A model generated the notes under the pieces. That model had not been told where the DNA came from, searched no databases, and saw only the letters and a list, made by a program, of their open reading frames with translations. Positions 11,175 to 20,227 of a stretch of 64,000 bases of DNA are shown here, piece after piece (position 1 is the stretch's first letter; the number at the start of each line of letters is the position of its first letter). A program made the position numbers and the translations under genes. This stretch comes from Gammaproteobacteria bacterium (GTDB lineage: Bacteria; Pseudomonadota; Gammaproteobacteria; Pseudomonadales; Azotimanducaceae). The stretch lies in the NCBI GenBank assembly GCA_026707945.1, contig JAPOVV010000110.1, forward strand, positions 372,001-436,000, in the 5' to 3' direction.

Positions 11175-12430
11175 CTAGGAGAGCCATTCGATGTCGTGGC
11201 GTTGTTACTTTGCGCGAGCAAAGTCATCGTTTCGCTCACGATTCGCTCGGCGATGACATCTTTCGACGCAAACGGAATCTCAATATCGCCGCCTTCGTGA
11301 ATGAGCGTAACCTTATTCTCGAAGCTGTCAAACCCAATTGATCTATCAGATACGTCGTTTACAACAATCACATCGAGATTCTTGCGAATGCGTTTCTCTC
11401 GAGCGTTCTGCACTACGTCGTTTGTTTCTGCAGCAAACCCAACCAAAAAGGGTTTTTCCTCGAGACTGGTCACGGATGTCACAACGTCGACCGTTTCCAC
11501 TAGTTCCAACGACAGATCTTTTGATTTCTCGGCAGATTTCTTAATTTTGACGTCATGCGACGCCTTCGGTTTGTAGTCTGCAACTGCAGCAACTGCGAAC
11601 AAGATATCGCAATTAGCTAAGTTCTCATGGACTGCAGTGTGCATCTCCGCTGCGGATTCCACGTTGATCCGATTCACCTCAGCCGGCGTGTCCAATGAGA
11701 CCGGACCACTGATAAGAGTGACGTTGGCGCCTATACGTTGTGCCGCAGCAGCAACAGCGAATCCCTGTCGTCCGGAACTAGCGTTCGTGAGGTAACGAAC
11801 CGGGTCTATACGCTCACGTGTCGGACCGGCGGTAACTAGCACTCGAATACCTTCAGCAACACCACTTGAGTTGGTGGGCTGAATATTCGAGGGAACCAAA
11901 ACCTCTCCTACCGCTGCAACGATTTCGTGAGGCTCAGACATACGACCCGGCCCCGTTTCGCCACAAGCCTGATCTCCGGAGTTAGGTCCTACGATCTGGA
12001 CTCCGTCCTCCGCTAGTTGCGTCAAATTACGTTGCGTAGGCACATGGTTGTACATTTGCTGATTCATTGCAGGCGCTAACATGACAGGGGCTTGCGTCGC
12101 TGCATAGATAGTCGACAATAGATCATCCCCCACACCGTGAGCGAATTTCGCGATCACGTTTGCCGTTGCAGGAGCGACCAGCAACAAATCTGCCAATCGT
12201 GCCAGTTCGATATGCCCCATGGCACGTTCCGCGTCCGCGTCCCAAAGCGAATGCCTCACTTTTTCGCCCGATACAGCGGTTAGTGTGGCGTTTGTGACGA
12301 AATTCTCAGCAGCTTTTGACAATACGGGAATTACCCGATAGCCCGACAATGTCAGTTGTCTAACAAGCTCAGGCGTTTTATAGGCGGCGATACCGCCTGT
12401 AATGCCTAAGACTATTGTTTGTTCCGCCAT
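11171..12430 (-). CDS. coaBC: Bifunctional phosphopantothenoylcysteine decarboxylase/phosphopantothenate-cysteine ligase
   Basis: 419 residues from ATG 12430; a TTG at 12445 is in frame but the family begins close to the ATG. The CoaC half (residues 1-190) has the flavin-binding GITGGIAAYK, catalytic H73 in MGHIELA, the substrate-recognition PAMNQQM (120-126) and the flap cysteine in QACGETGPGRMSEP. The CoaB half starts at VLVTAGPTRE with LTNASSGRQG. Together they make 4'-phosphopantetheine, two steps before coaD, which is also in this window. First gene of the coaBC-algC-argB operon, divergent from rpmB across a 243-bp AT-rich gap that must hold both promoters. No convincing -35/-10 pair could be fixed by eye. 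Confidence 0.96.
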
Positions 12431-12673
12431 GTTTCCGTCAAGCAAATCGCCCGAATCCCATCACCCGGGCAAACCACTACAAGTTCGCAAAAATATCAAG
12501 GAATTATGACAGTAGCACCGTTTTTAATCGCCATGTCGTAAATTTCAAAAAGCTACTCATTGTTCGTTTTTTAACCGGTCAAACCTCAAAACTCTCGTGA
12601 ATTCACGATTTCAGTTTGCGCTTCGCGACATATTTCAGTTTAATTCCCGCCTTATTTTCAAACCTCTACGGTC

Positions 12674-12910
12674 ATGTCTCGAGTTTGTCAGGTCACAGGC
12701 AAGAAACCTATGACTGGAAACAACGTTTCTCACGCGAAGAATCGCACAAAGCGACGATTTAATCCCAATCTACATACCCATCGCTTTTGGGTCGATAGTG
12801 AGAATCGTTACGTCAAGCTCACATTGTCTAAAGCGGGCATGCGTATCATCGATAAGAAGGGTATCGACGCTGTATTGGCCGATTTGCGTAACCAAGGAGT
12901 CAAGGTCTGA
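12674..12910 (+). CDS. rpmB: 50S ribosomal protein L28
   Basis: 78 residues, the exact family length. [12 protein letters not shown] and [15 protein letters not shown] are diagnostic, and the C-terminal [11 protein letters not shown] helix is intact. L28 sits near the E site on the large subunit. First gene of rpmB-rpmG-mutM. Its TGA stop overlaps the rpmG ATG by one base (TGATG). The 5' region is AT-rich and should carry the promoter, shared in space with divergent coaBC. Confidence 0.98.
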   Translation: MSRVCQVTGKKPMTGNNVSHAKNRTKRRFNPNLHTHRFWVDSENRYVKLTLSKAGMRIIDKKGIDAVLADLRNQGVKV

Positions 12911-13074
12911 TGGCAAGCAAGCGAGAAAAAGTTAAGCTGGAATCGAGTGCCGGGACGGGTCACTACTACACAACTGACAAGAACAAACAGAATACCCCCG
13001 GTAAATTAGCGATGCGGAAATACGACCCCGTCGCGCGAAAGCACGTTATCTATAACGAAACACGCCTTAAATAG
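12910..13074 (+). CDS. rpmG: 50S ribosomal protein L33
   Basis: 54 residues; it begins [12 protein letters not shown] and contains GHYYTTDKN and [14 protein letters not shown], the normal L33 pattern. It has no zinc-binding cysteines, so it is the C-minus form and does not need zinc. It overlaps the rpmB stop by one base. Its TAG stop is followed after a single codon (ACC) by the proposed ATA start of mutM in the same frame. Confidence 0.97.
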   Translation: MASKREKVKLESSAGTGHYYTTDKNKQNTPGKLAMRKYDPVARKHVIYNETRLK

Positions 13075-13077
13075 ACC

Positions 13078-13893
13078 ATACCCGAACTTCCTGAAGTTGA
13101 AACGACGCGGCGCGGCATTGCTCGCGCTTTAGTAGGTTACAGGTTAGAGAACCTCGAAGTTCGGGAAAACCGTTTTCGTTGGCTAGTTGACCTCCCTACC
13201 GGCGAGATCGTCGGACAGAAACTCAGCGGTGTCCACCGACGCGGTAAGTATCTTCTACTTTCGTTTGAACGAGGCGTTTTATTACTGCACCTCGGCATGA
13301 GTGGACACTTGCGAATCGTCAGATCAGACGCCCCATTGCGACCGCACGACCACATCGATTTTGATTTCGAGGACGAGAGAGTCCTACGTTTTAATGATCC
13401 CCGTCGATTCGGCAGCGTGCATTGGTGCACTGAAGCAGTGCTTGAGCACCCATTGCTCATCGATCTTGGTGTAGAACCTCTGAGCGACGAATTCGACGGA
13501 ACTTACCTATTCGAACGATCTCGCCAACGCAAATTAGCTGTCAAGAACTTCATTATGGATGCCCACATTGTCGTAGGTGTAGGAAATATTTACGCGAATG
13601 AAGCCTTGTTTTTAGCAAGGATCAGACCTACAACTGCGGCAGGTTCTATATCCCGTTTACGCTACGAGCGTCTTGCCGATTCGATCAAAGCCATTCTTCA
13701 ACGTGCGATTGACGCCGGCGGCACGACGCTTCGAGATTTTGTTGGGTTCGACGGCCAACCTGGTTACTTTGCGTTACAGCTCGACGTGTATGGACGTGCA
13801 GAGAAATCCTGCATCCACTGCGGTGGACGCCTAAAAGGAATAGTGTTGGGTCAGCGTCAAACGGTATATTGTCCGAGTTGCCAGCGCCGTTAG
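13078..13893 (+). CDS. mutM: Formamidopyrimidine-DNA glycosylase with apparent ATA start codon
   Basis: 271 residues if translation begins at ATA 13078. The following codons give PELPEVETTRRGI, the invariant MutM N-terminus whose Pro2 is the catalytic nucleophile and Glu3 the acid. With ATA as residue 1, K57 (HRRGKYLL) falls on the canonical catalytic number. The first ATG in frame (13297, residue 74) would delete the whole active site. No ATG or GTG lies before it, and upstream only ACC separates ATA from the rpmG stop. The C-terminal zinc finger is intact (CIHC and CPSC, 16 residues between). It removes 8-oxoguanine from DNA. Either ATA is used, helped by reinitiation after rpmG, or an ATG-to-ATA change or sequence error occurred. 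Its 3' end overlaps coaD by 4 nt. Confidence 0.93.
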   Translation: MPELPEVETTRRGIARALVGYRLENLEVRENRFRWLVDLPTGEIVGQKLSGVHRRGKYLLLSFERGVLLLHLGMSGHLRIVRSDAPLRPHDHIDFDFEDERVLRFNDPRRFGSVHWCTEAVLEHPLLIDLGVEPLSDEFDGTYLFERSRQRKLAVKNFIMDAHIVVGVGNIYANEALFLARIRPTTAAGSISRLRYERLADSIKAILQRAIDAGGTTLRDFVGFDGQPGYFALQLDVYGRAEKSCIHCGGRLKGIVLGQRQTVYCPSCQRR

Positions 13894-14372
13894 ATCGCAT
13901 TCAGCCTTTGGTAGTACTTTACAACGCACGGCGCTACGAATGCTGACACGTCTCCGCCATACGAAGCAATCTCTCTTACCCGAGTAGAGGAGACATGAGA
14001 CCATTCATTCGAAGTAGGTAGTAAAACGTACTCAATTGAAGGGTCCAACGCTTGATTCATCTCAAGCATCTGGAATTCGTAGTCGTAATCGGTAACCGTA
14101 CGCAATCCACGCAATACGAACCTCGTGTCGTGTTTGCGAACGAATTCAACTAATAACGTGTTAAAGCCCTCCACCGATACGTGAGTGCCAAAGTCCTTTA
14201 ACGCTTCTCGACAGAGCTCGATACGATCGTGTAACTCAATATCCGGATCTTTATCAGCAGAAGTACCTATAGCAACTACGACGTGATCAAACAGTTTTAG
14301 ACCCCGTTCGACGATATTTGCATGCCCAAAAGTGATCGGATTAAAACTGCCAGGATAGACAACCGTGGACAC
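13890..14372 (-). CDS. coaD: Phosphopantetheine adenylyltransferase
   Basis: 160 residues, normal length. The nucleotidyltransferase signature is seen as YPGSFNPITFGHANIV (HxGH variant T-F-G-H) and the C-terminal SSTRVREIASYGGDVS. It transfers AMP from ATP to 4'-phosphopantetheine, the penultimate step of CoA synthesis; coaBC supplies the substrate. Start is GTG at 14372. Convergent with mutM with a 4-bp overlap of stop codons, leaving no room for a terminator. rsmD lies upstream on the same strand, as in many proteobacteria. Confidence 0.97.
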   Translation of the reverse strand: MSTVVYPGSFNPITFGHANIVERGLKLFDHVVVAIGTSADKDPDIELHDRIELCREALKDFGTHVSVEGFNTLLVEFVRKHDTRFVLRGLRTVTDYDYEFQMLEMNQALDPSIEYVLLPTSNEWSHVSSTRVREIASYGGDVSAFVAPCVVKYYQRLNAI

Positions 14373-14428
14373 GAGTGCGGCTTATGTCGATGAAAAGAAG
14401 CAACGGATTGTAGCGGCGGCACTTGTTG

Positions 14429-15049
14429 TCACGATCCATGCAGGGGACGTCTGAAGAGTTGAATCCTCACTTCGCCGATCTCCTTCGATTTCCATTCATC
14501 CAACGGACAAGAAACGCTTTCGCTACGCGAAGCACTTTCAACGTACACCATCCCGTTATCGGAAAGATGTGACGCGATCATCCTAAGCACTCGTCTGTAT
14601 TCGCGAATTGCATAAAACGGCGGGTCAAGGAAGACTAAATCCCAAAGCGCTTGATTACGTTCTAGCCACTTTACAGCATTTGCTTCAACGACCGCGGCTT
14701 GAGCGGCTTCTAAGTCAAATTGCTGGCACGCTTCTCGGAGTTTCACTAGAGTGCGGCGGTCGTTTTCAACAAAAGTAGCGTGTTCCGCACCACGAGAGAG
14801 CGACTCAAATCCTAGTATTCCGGTACCAGCGTACAGATCAAGTACTCGACAGCCACGGACGCTATCACCAAGCCAGTTGAACAGCGTCTCGCGGAGTCGG
14901 TTTGGTGTTGGTCTTAGTTGCGGTCGGGTAGCTACTGCGACGCGCCGACCACGCCATTCGCCAGCAATAATTCGCACTTGACCAGCGTGATTCCGCCGAT
15001 TTCGCCTCCATCGACCTGGTAGCGATTCACTTCGTTTCACAGACACCAT
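14429..15049 (-). CDS. rsmD: 16S rRNA (guanine966-N2)-methyltransferase
   Basis: 206 residues. RIIAGEWRGRR, the TPNRLRETLFNWL block, the SAM-binding VLDLYAGTGILGFE and the catalytic LVFLDPPFY (DPPY/F-type N6/N2 amine methylase motif) are all present. It methylates G966 of 16S rRNA on the assembled 30S subunit. ATG start at 15049. It is divergent from ftsY with only 29 bp between start codons, so the two promoters must overlap each other or lie inside the opposite gene. It is probably cotranscribed with coaD (56-bp gap). Confidence 0.96.
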   Translation of the reverse strand: MVSVKRSESLPGRWRRNRRNHAGQVRIIAGEWRGRRVAVATRPQLRPTPNRLRETLFNWLGDSVRGCRVLDLYAGTGILGFESLSRGAEHATFVENDRRTLVKLREACQQFDLEAAQAAVVEANAVKWLERNQALWDLVFLDPPFYAIREYRRVLRMIASHLSDNGMVYVESASRSESVSCPLDEWKSKEIGEVRIQLFRRPLHGS

Positions 15050-15078
15050 AAGCCCAATTACCCAGTTTTGAAATCCGC

Positions 15079-16023
15079 TTGAAGAAGAAAAACAGCCAAG
15101 CCAAAAGAACGGGCATCATCAGTCGATTCAGCAGCGCACTGGCTAAAACCAGATCGCAATTTGGCGATGGCGTCAGCTCTCTGTTGTTGGGCAGGAGACA
15201 ACTTGATGAGGCAATATTAGAGGAACTACGTACGCAATTACTCATGTCTGATGTAGGTGTCACGGCGACGGACCGGTTACTAGACTCCTTGAGTCGAGGC
15301 GTACGAAGAAAGAATCTTCGTGATGGCGAGGCGGCGTTTCAAGCGCTTCGTCTCGATATCGCGCATACCGTCGCACCTCTGCAAAAACAATTCCAGATAT
15401 CAGAATCCAGCCCATTTGTAATCTTGGTAGTGGGCGTAAACGGGGTAGGAAAGACCACTACGATCGGCAAACTAAGTCACTATCTAAAACGCCAAGGTCA
15501 CTCAGTTCTATTAGCAGCGGGTGATACATATAGAGCAGCTGCTATCGAACAGTTGCAGGTTTGGGGACGTCGCACTGACGTTAACGTGATCGCCCAACGA
15601 CCTGGCGCAGATAGTGCATCGGTAATTTACGACGCCGTCGAAGCAGCTGCAGCACGCGAAGTTGATGTCGTGATCGCCGACACAGCGGGACGACTACAGA
15701 ATAAAACTAACCTAATGGCCGAACTCGCGAAAATCCGTCGCGTAATACAAAGACATGATCCATCGGCGCCGCATGAAACACTACTGGTATTGGATGCGAA
15801 CATCGGACAAAACGCAATCGGACAGGTGGCAGAATTCAAAGAAGCGGCCGACATAAGTGGGCTGATCGTCACCAAACTTGATGGGTCAGCAAAGGCTGGC
15901 GTGATCTTAGGAATAGCCGCAGAGAATCCGCTACCGTTGTATTTCGTCGGACTCGGCGAATCCCGGGAAGATCTTCAACCTTTCGATGCACACGCTTACG
16001 TGGATGGTTTGTTCGTCTCTTGA
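15079..16023 (+). CDS. ftsY: Signal recognition particle receptor FtsY
   Basis: 314 residues. GTPase motifs: G1 VVGVNGVGKTTT (about 118-128), DTAGR, TKLDGSAKAG; the N domain four-helix bundle precedes. It is short because the long acidic A domain of the E. coli protein is missing; only a basic stretch of about 35 residues leads into the N domain. It docks SRP-ribosome complexes at the membrane for cotranslational insertion. Start is TTG at 15079 with no evident Shine-Dalgarno sequence. Stop overlaps ftsE by 4 nt (TTGA). The order rsmD/ftsY-ftsE-ftsX is conserved in gammaproteobacteria. Confidence 0.96.
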   Translation: MKKKNSQAKRTGIISRFSSALAKTRSQFGDGVSSLLLGRRQLDEAILEELRTQLLMSDVGVTATDRLLDSLSRGVRRKNLRDGEAAFQALRLDIAHTVAPLQKQFQISESSPFVILVVGVNGVGKTTTIGKLSHYLKRQGHSVLLAAGDTYRAAAIEQLQVWGRRTDVNVIAQRPGADSASVIYDAVEAAAAREVDVVIADTAGRLQNKTNLMAELAKIRRVIQRHDPSAPHETLLVLDANIGQNAIGQVAEFKEAADISGLIVTKLDGSAKAGVILGIAAENPLPLYFVGLGESREDLQPFDAHAYVDGLFVS

Positions 16024-16694
16024 AGATCATTGAGTTCAATGGCGTCGACCACGTTTTTCCAGACGGTACCAAACCGTTGCAGAGCATTTCCCTGTCGATC
16101 GAGGAAGGTACCCTTCATTTCGTCGTTGGTCCATCAGGATCAGGTAAAACGACCCTCCTGAACCTGCTCCTCGGACTCTATGAACCAGCAGAAGGTGAGA
16201 TATGGGTCAATGAGTGCAACATTTGCCTGCTCTCTGAGCGGCAACTTACTCTCTATCGTCAACACATCGGAACCGTCTTCCAGCAAAATAACCTTATTCC
16301 GCATCGAACGGTGTTCGAAAACGTTGCGATGCCTCTATGGTTGCGCGGCATTGAGCGAAGTAAGGCTCAGAGCATCGTGGTGCAGATGCTCGGCGAAGTC
16401 GGTTTGCAAGGCTTTGAAGAGGTGCTTCCGCTACATCTGTCTAGCGGCGACCAACAGAGGGTTGCGATCGCTCGAGCATTGGTTACTGGACCTCGAATCG
16501 TTGTAGCTGACGAACCAACCGGTAATTTAGATCGTCAGCTCGCAGGAAGCGTGACCCAATTACTCAAGCATCAAACTACGCTTGGCGTCACGGTGATCAT
16601 GGTTTCTCACGACGAAGAATTGACCCGATATGCAGACACAATTAGTCGGCTTGAACCCGCACCGGATACGTTAGGTGCGAGTACGCTGAAGTAG
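16020..16694 (+). CDS. ftsE: Cell division ATP-binding protein FtsE
   Basis: A 224-residue ABC ATPase: Walker A GPSGSGKTT (37-45), Q-loop FQQNNLIPHRTV, signature LSSGDQQRVAIARAL, Walker B VVADEPTGNLD, H-loop VSHDEE. With FtsX it forms the divisome complex that activates periplasmic murein hydrolases. The signature has D where most FtsE have E (SGGEQQ), a mild variation. Start TTG at 16020 overlaps the ftsY stop as TTGA. Confidence 0.95.
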   Translation: MKIIEFNGVDHVFPDGTKPLQSISLSIEEGTLHFVVGPSGSGKTTLLNLLLGLYEPAEGEIWVNECNICLLSERQLTLYRQHIGTVFQQNNLIPHRTVFENVAMPLWLRGIERSKAQSIVVQMLGEVGLQGFEEVLPLHLSSGDQQRVAIARALVTGPRIVVADEPTGNLDRQLAGSVTQLLKHQTTLGVTVIMVSHDEELTRYADTISRLEPAPDTLGASTLK

Positions 16695-16696
16695 CT

Positions 16697-17662
16697 ATGT
16701 TCAACCGAACACGCATGCCGTGGCCAAAGGCAAAAAGACACCAACATGCATGGATTCGTGATCATCTTCGGTTTTGCAAAGAGGCGTTACATCACATGCT
16801 TGTGCATGTGGTCATGACCTTCTTTGTCATGCTGTTAATCGGAGTTTCGATCGCCTTGCCAGCAGGATTGTGGGTGATTCGCGACTATTTGAGCTACGCC
16901 GATCTGGCGTGGCCGACGGAACGTGGATTTAACGTTTTTTTTAACCGAGATGCGGCTGAGACACAGATCGACTCAGCCGCACAAACGATTAGAAATCACA
17001 ACTTCGTCACCGAGGCGTTCTTAATCCCAAAGAGTGTAGCCCTCCAAGAGTTCTTAACTGCTGCTGATCTACCTGACATTACGGACGGAATGGCTGAAAA
17101 TCCGCTTCCTGATACGCTTACAGTTTTCGTAAAGGAGAACATACAAATAGCTGAAGTCGAACAACTAACCGAATTCATAAGACAGCTCGAAACAGTAGAT
17201 CAGGTCAGCTACGATGCACAAATTACGGTTCGTTTCAGCGCGATCCACACTATCTTCAATCGCATGCTTTGGGTCATCGCAGCCACATTTTGTCTATTTA
17301 CCTTGTTCGTAACTGCGTCTGCTGTACGAATTGCCATCGAATCACGCTTGCACGAAATTCGCATCCTTCACGTGATAGGTAGCCCGCGGCGGATTACGCG
17401 TGGTCCGTTTCTTTGGTGTGGGTTCATGTACGGTGCTTTAGGTGGGATTCTCGCGGCTGTGCTGTTGACACTTGTGCTCATTTTCGTCGAGGAACCGTTG
17501 CGTACGCTAACAGCTAGCTACGGAGTTGGACGTGATTTACAGAGTCTCGATTGGACGTTCGTAGGAATCGTGTGTGCTATTGGTGCTTCGCTTGGATTGA
17601 CCAGTGCGCTTTACTCTACATGGCGTCACCTTCAACGCGTCACGCGAAATTGGGTTATCTAG
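16697..17662 (+). CDS. ftsX: Cell division protein FtsX
   Basis: 321 residues, ATG start two bases after the ftsE stop. A cytoplasmic basic N-terminus, TM1 near residues 33-58, a periplasmic domain of about 130 residues, then three TM segments near 190-212, 235-262 and 283-305 give the FtsX topology. The periplasmic loop recruits the EnvC-type amidase activator. In many gammaproteobacteria rpoH follows ftsX. Here the next gene is a convergent subtilase with only 24 bp between, so the usual linkage is broken. Confidence 0.93.
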   Translation: MFNRTRMPWPKAKRHQHAWIRDHLRFCKEALHHMLVHVVMTFFVMLLIGVSIALPAGLWVIRDYLSYADLAWPTERGFNVFFNRDAAETQIDSAAQTIRNHNFVTEAFLIPKSVALQEFLTAADLPDITDGMAENPLPDTLTVFVKENIQIAEVEQLTEFIRQLETVDQVSYDAQITVRFSAIHTIFNRMLWVIAATFCLFTLFVTASAVRIAIESRLHEIRILHVIGSPRRITRGPFLWCGFMYGALGGILAAVLLTLVLIFVEEPLRTLTASYGVGRDLQSLDWTFVGIVCAIGASLGLTSALYSTWRHLQRVTRNWVI

Positions 17663-17686
17663 CCGGTATGCAACTACCAACACAAG

Positions 17687-20227
17687 CTATGGATGCGTGC
17701 CATACCAAACCCTCAGTGCCCACGAACTCAATGTACCAGTGTCGCCGTCAGCCGCGTCGATGACGCGCAAAGTCCATACGCCGCGGGGGGATTCGCCGTA
17801 AAACGCGTTGCTAAGTAAGCGCCAATCCAGTGTTTGCTGACCGGCAAGCAAATCATTAAAAACAGGATTCATGATGCTTTGCGTACCCGAGGGCGACTCC
17901 AGGTCGATGCTGAGATCAACCAAATTCTCGTGAGAACCTGAGACGTGTAGCTGAACCGCTTCAATATTGGCACCGACCGGTAAGTCCAAATTTAGCTGCT
18001 GTTCAATTCCCGAGCCGTCGTGATCAGGGATTTGAACTCCGTCGATAGAAGCGCTGAACCAGTCCGATAGCGATTGGGTACCGAGACCGTTAGGTTCGTA
18101 TCCGTCGCGCAAGAATGCTAGTGCTGCGTCAACATCTACGACGCCAAAGCCAAAGTGATTGTGAAAGTCGAAGCCAGCCGCGTTGGTGACCCAATCTCGG
18201 TAAAAAGTCGCCATTTGTCTACCAATCATTACACGGACGTCCGTCGCTGCGTTTAGAAATCCACCGGGTCGCCGAGCTGTGCTGGCGAGAATGTGCTTAA
18301 CATCGCGCCAAGTGAGGTTCGGTTCCTCTTCCAGCAGCAACGCAACCACACCGCTTACATGAGGCGCAGCCGCAGAGGTCCCATTGAAGTTGCTGTAATA
18401 GTCACCAAACGGGTCTAACGACGATTCCCTTGAGAGTCCAGGAATGTTCCGCGAGCTGTACCCGCGATTTCGGCTATATTGGTCGGTTGTGATTGTGGCT
18501 GGGTTGGAGACGCCGTATTCACCTGCGGGTGCAGAAATCCAAAGGTTACTGCCGGCACTCGAATATGACGCTCTTCTGCCCGAGGCGTTCACCGCTCCAA
18601 CAACGATAACGTAAGGTAGATCGTTCAGTCCATCACCATTAGAACTACTGCAGCCACTTAATGCATGGACTTGATGCTCGAAATGTAGACACAATCCAAA
18701 CGAGTTTCCTGCCGCTTTTACGTATACCGCACCGAGTCCTCCGCGTAACTGCGAAGTGCCATAGCGGACGATGCTGTTGTCAGGTTCGTTATATTGAGAC
18801 CCGAAGGTACCAAAACTCATGTTGAAGACGTCGATTTGCTCAGAGTTTGGCGACTCGGAGCTGCCTCCGAGAGCGTCTTCCTTACAACACTGCTCGCTAA
18901 GGTAATTGAATCCAAACAACCCAACGTCTGGTGCAACACCACGTACACCAAGACCATTGTTCGCTACTGCCGCGATGATGCCTGCAACGGTCGTACCGTG
19001 ATCTCCTAATGAGTCCGGTAAAAAAGGATCGACTGCATCAGCGTTGTACCAAGCAGTGCCGTTTTCGGGATTGGCTTTGAAATTGAATGAACCGCCTTCG
19101 ATGACGTTCTCTTCCAAGTCTGGATGACAAATCTCCAGCCCCGTATCAACGACCGCAACATTAACCCCGCTTCCAGTCGGTGTGCCGGCCGCAAGCACAT
19201 CACTCATACCTAGATCCTCTCCCGGCATACCTCCGCTCTCAGCAAATGCATTCTGTCCTTCGTTTTGTAAAGACCATTGATGCTCGAATAGAGGATCATC
19301 ACTTTCAGTGGGGCGCGCACGAACTGGCGATTCGCAACGTACCAGTATTTCACCTTGTGAATTTAAGCTGAAGCCGATCCGATCTCTATTTCCCAACCGA
19401 CCTTCAGAGTCCTCCTCAGGAGGGGGATTAACTGATGTCAAGATCCAATAGGTCTCGTTCGGTGAATATCGTTGTAAATCGAGATTCGTCTGCGTCATAA
19501 ATACAGACCTTCCATCGATCGGTGGGATGGGAATATCAGAGATGTCTTCAACGACTTCGCCGAGTTCACCTGGTTGAAGCAGCCGATAGGTTTTCACGGA
19601 GGCCGTTGTTTCCGACGCAGCCATAGCACCTAGATTCAAAACTCTCAACTCTAGCGTAGCCATTTCGCGATCGAAACTTGCGGCCGTCGAAACATAGACT
19701 TCGGCGTTGTCCCGTTTTTCAATTTCTGGAAGCGGAGCGTCGACGTTATCTTCAATCGTTACAGTGACGCTTGAAGGTATGCCCGATATCACTCCTGGCG
19801 ACCTGGATGTCGAGAAGTCCGGGAACCGAATAGTCAACGTTTCTGTATCCTCAGCTAACCAGTCATCAAGCACTCGTAATCTGGTAGTCGCTCGTGCCTG
19901 GTTTGGATTAAAAGTGAGTATGTCATCGTCCACTTCAAAATCCACATTCGGGGTTGCACTCCCCTGGAAACTTAACTCGATCGAAATATTTCGATTTACC
20001 TGTGGCGTAATATCAACCCAAATTTCGATTTCATCCAGGCTACCTTCGGTCAATGTCGTCTCTGCTGCTGATATCGTCGCTGTAACCGGTGTAGGCGGCT
20101 CAACTACTGTCGGTCTCCCACCCGAATCCGAAGACCCACATCCCTTGACAAAGAGGATCGTGACGCTCGCCACAAGAAAAAAAGGCACAAGATAGCATCG
20201 TGAAAGACGATTGAAATGGAGAATCAC
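17687..20227 (-). CDS. Lipoprotein subtilisin-like serine protease (S8) with Calx-beta and P domains
   Basis: 846 residues, start GTG at 20227. A lipoprotein-type signal ends at C30 (VKGC). A Calx-beta-like domain covers about 48-160 (DFEVDDDILTF, then AEDTETLTIRF), then a CARDB-like beta domain about 170-300. The S8 catalytic domain begins after DPLFEHQWSLQNEGQ: D361 in VAVVDTG, H410 in DHGTTVAG, oxyanion N508 in AAGNS, and S618 in NGTSAAAPH. A P/homB domain closes the protein (about 735-843). Kexin-like subtilases usually carry an N-terminal propeptide just before the DPLF-type segment; here that position is taken by CARDB and Calx-beta modules. The upstream gene, overlapping by GTGA, encodes a propeptide-like protein, so folding may be assisted in trans. 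Likely an outer-membrane-anchored scavenging protease. Confidence 0.92.
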   Translation of the reverse strand: MILHFNRLSRCYLVPFFLVASVTILFVKGCGSSDSGGRPTVVEPPTPVTATISAAETTLTEGSLDEIEIWVDITPQVNRNISIELSFQGSATPNVDFEVDDDILTFNPNQARATTRLRVLDDWLAEDTETLTIRFPDFSTSRSPGVISGIPSSVTVTIEDNVDAPLPEIEKRDNAEVYVSTAASFDREMATLELRVLNLGAMAASETTASVKTYRLLQPGELGEVVEDISDIPIPPIDGRSVFMTQTNLDLQRYSPNETYWILTSVNPPPEEDSEGRLGNRDRIGFSLNSQGEILVRCESPVRARPTESDDPLFEHQWSLQNEGQNAFAESGGMPGEDLGMSDVLAAGTPTGSGVNVAVVDTGLEICHPDLEENVIEGGSFNFKANPENGTAWYNADAVDPFLPDSLGDHGTTVAGIIAAVANNGLGVRGVAPDVGLFGFNYLSEQCCKEDALGGSSESPNSEQIDVFNMSFGTFGSQYNEPDNSIVRYGTSQLRGGLGAVYVKAAGNSFGLCLHFEHQVHALSGCSSSNGDGLNDLPYVIVVGAVNASGRRASYSSAGSNLWISAPAGEYGVSNPATITTDQYSRNRGYSSRNIPGLSRESSLDPFGDYYSNFNGTSAAAPHVSGVVALLLEEEPNLTWRDVKHILASTARRPGGFLNAATDVRVMIGRQMATFYRDWVTNAAGFDFHNHFGFGVVDVDAALAFLRDGYEPNGLGTQSLSDWFSASIDGVQIPDHDGSGIEQQLNLDLPVGANIEAVQLHVSGSHENLVDLSIDLESPSGTQSIMNPVFNDLLAGQQTLDWRLLSNAFYGESPRGVWTLRVIDAADGDTGTLSSWALRVWYGTHP

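Noticed and set aside
13297..13893. Short MutM starting at the first ATG
   Set aside because: It would lack Pro2, Glu3 and Lys57, all visible in frame upstream, so it cannot be the functional start.
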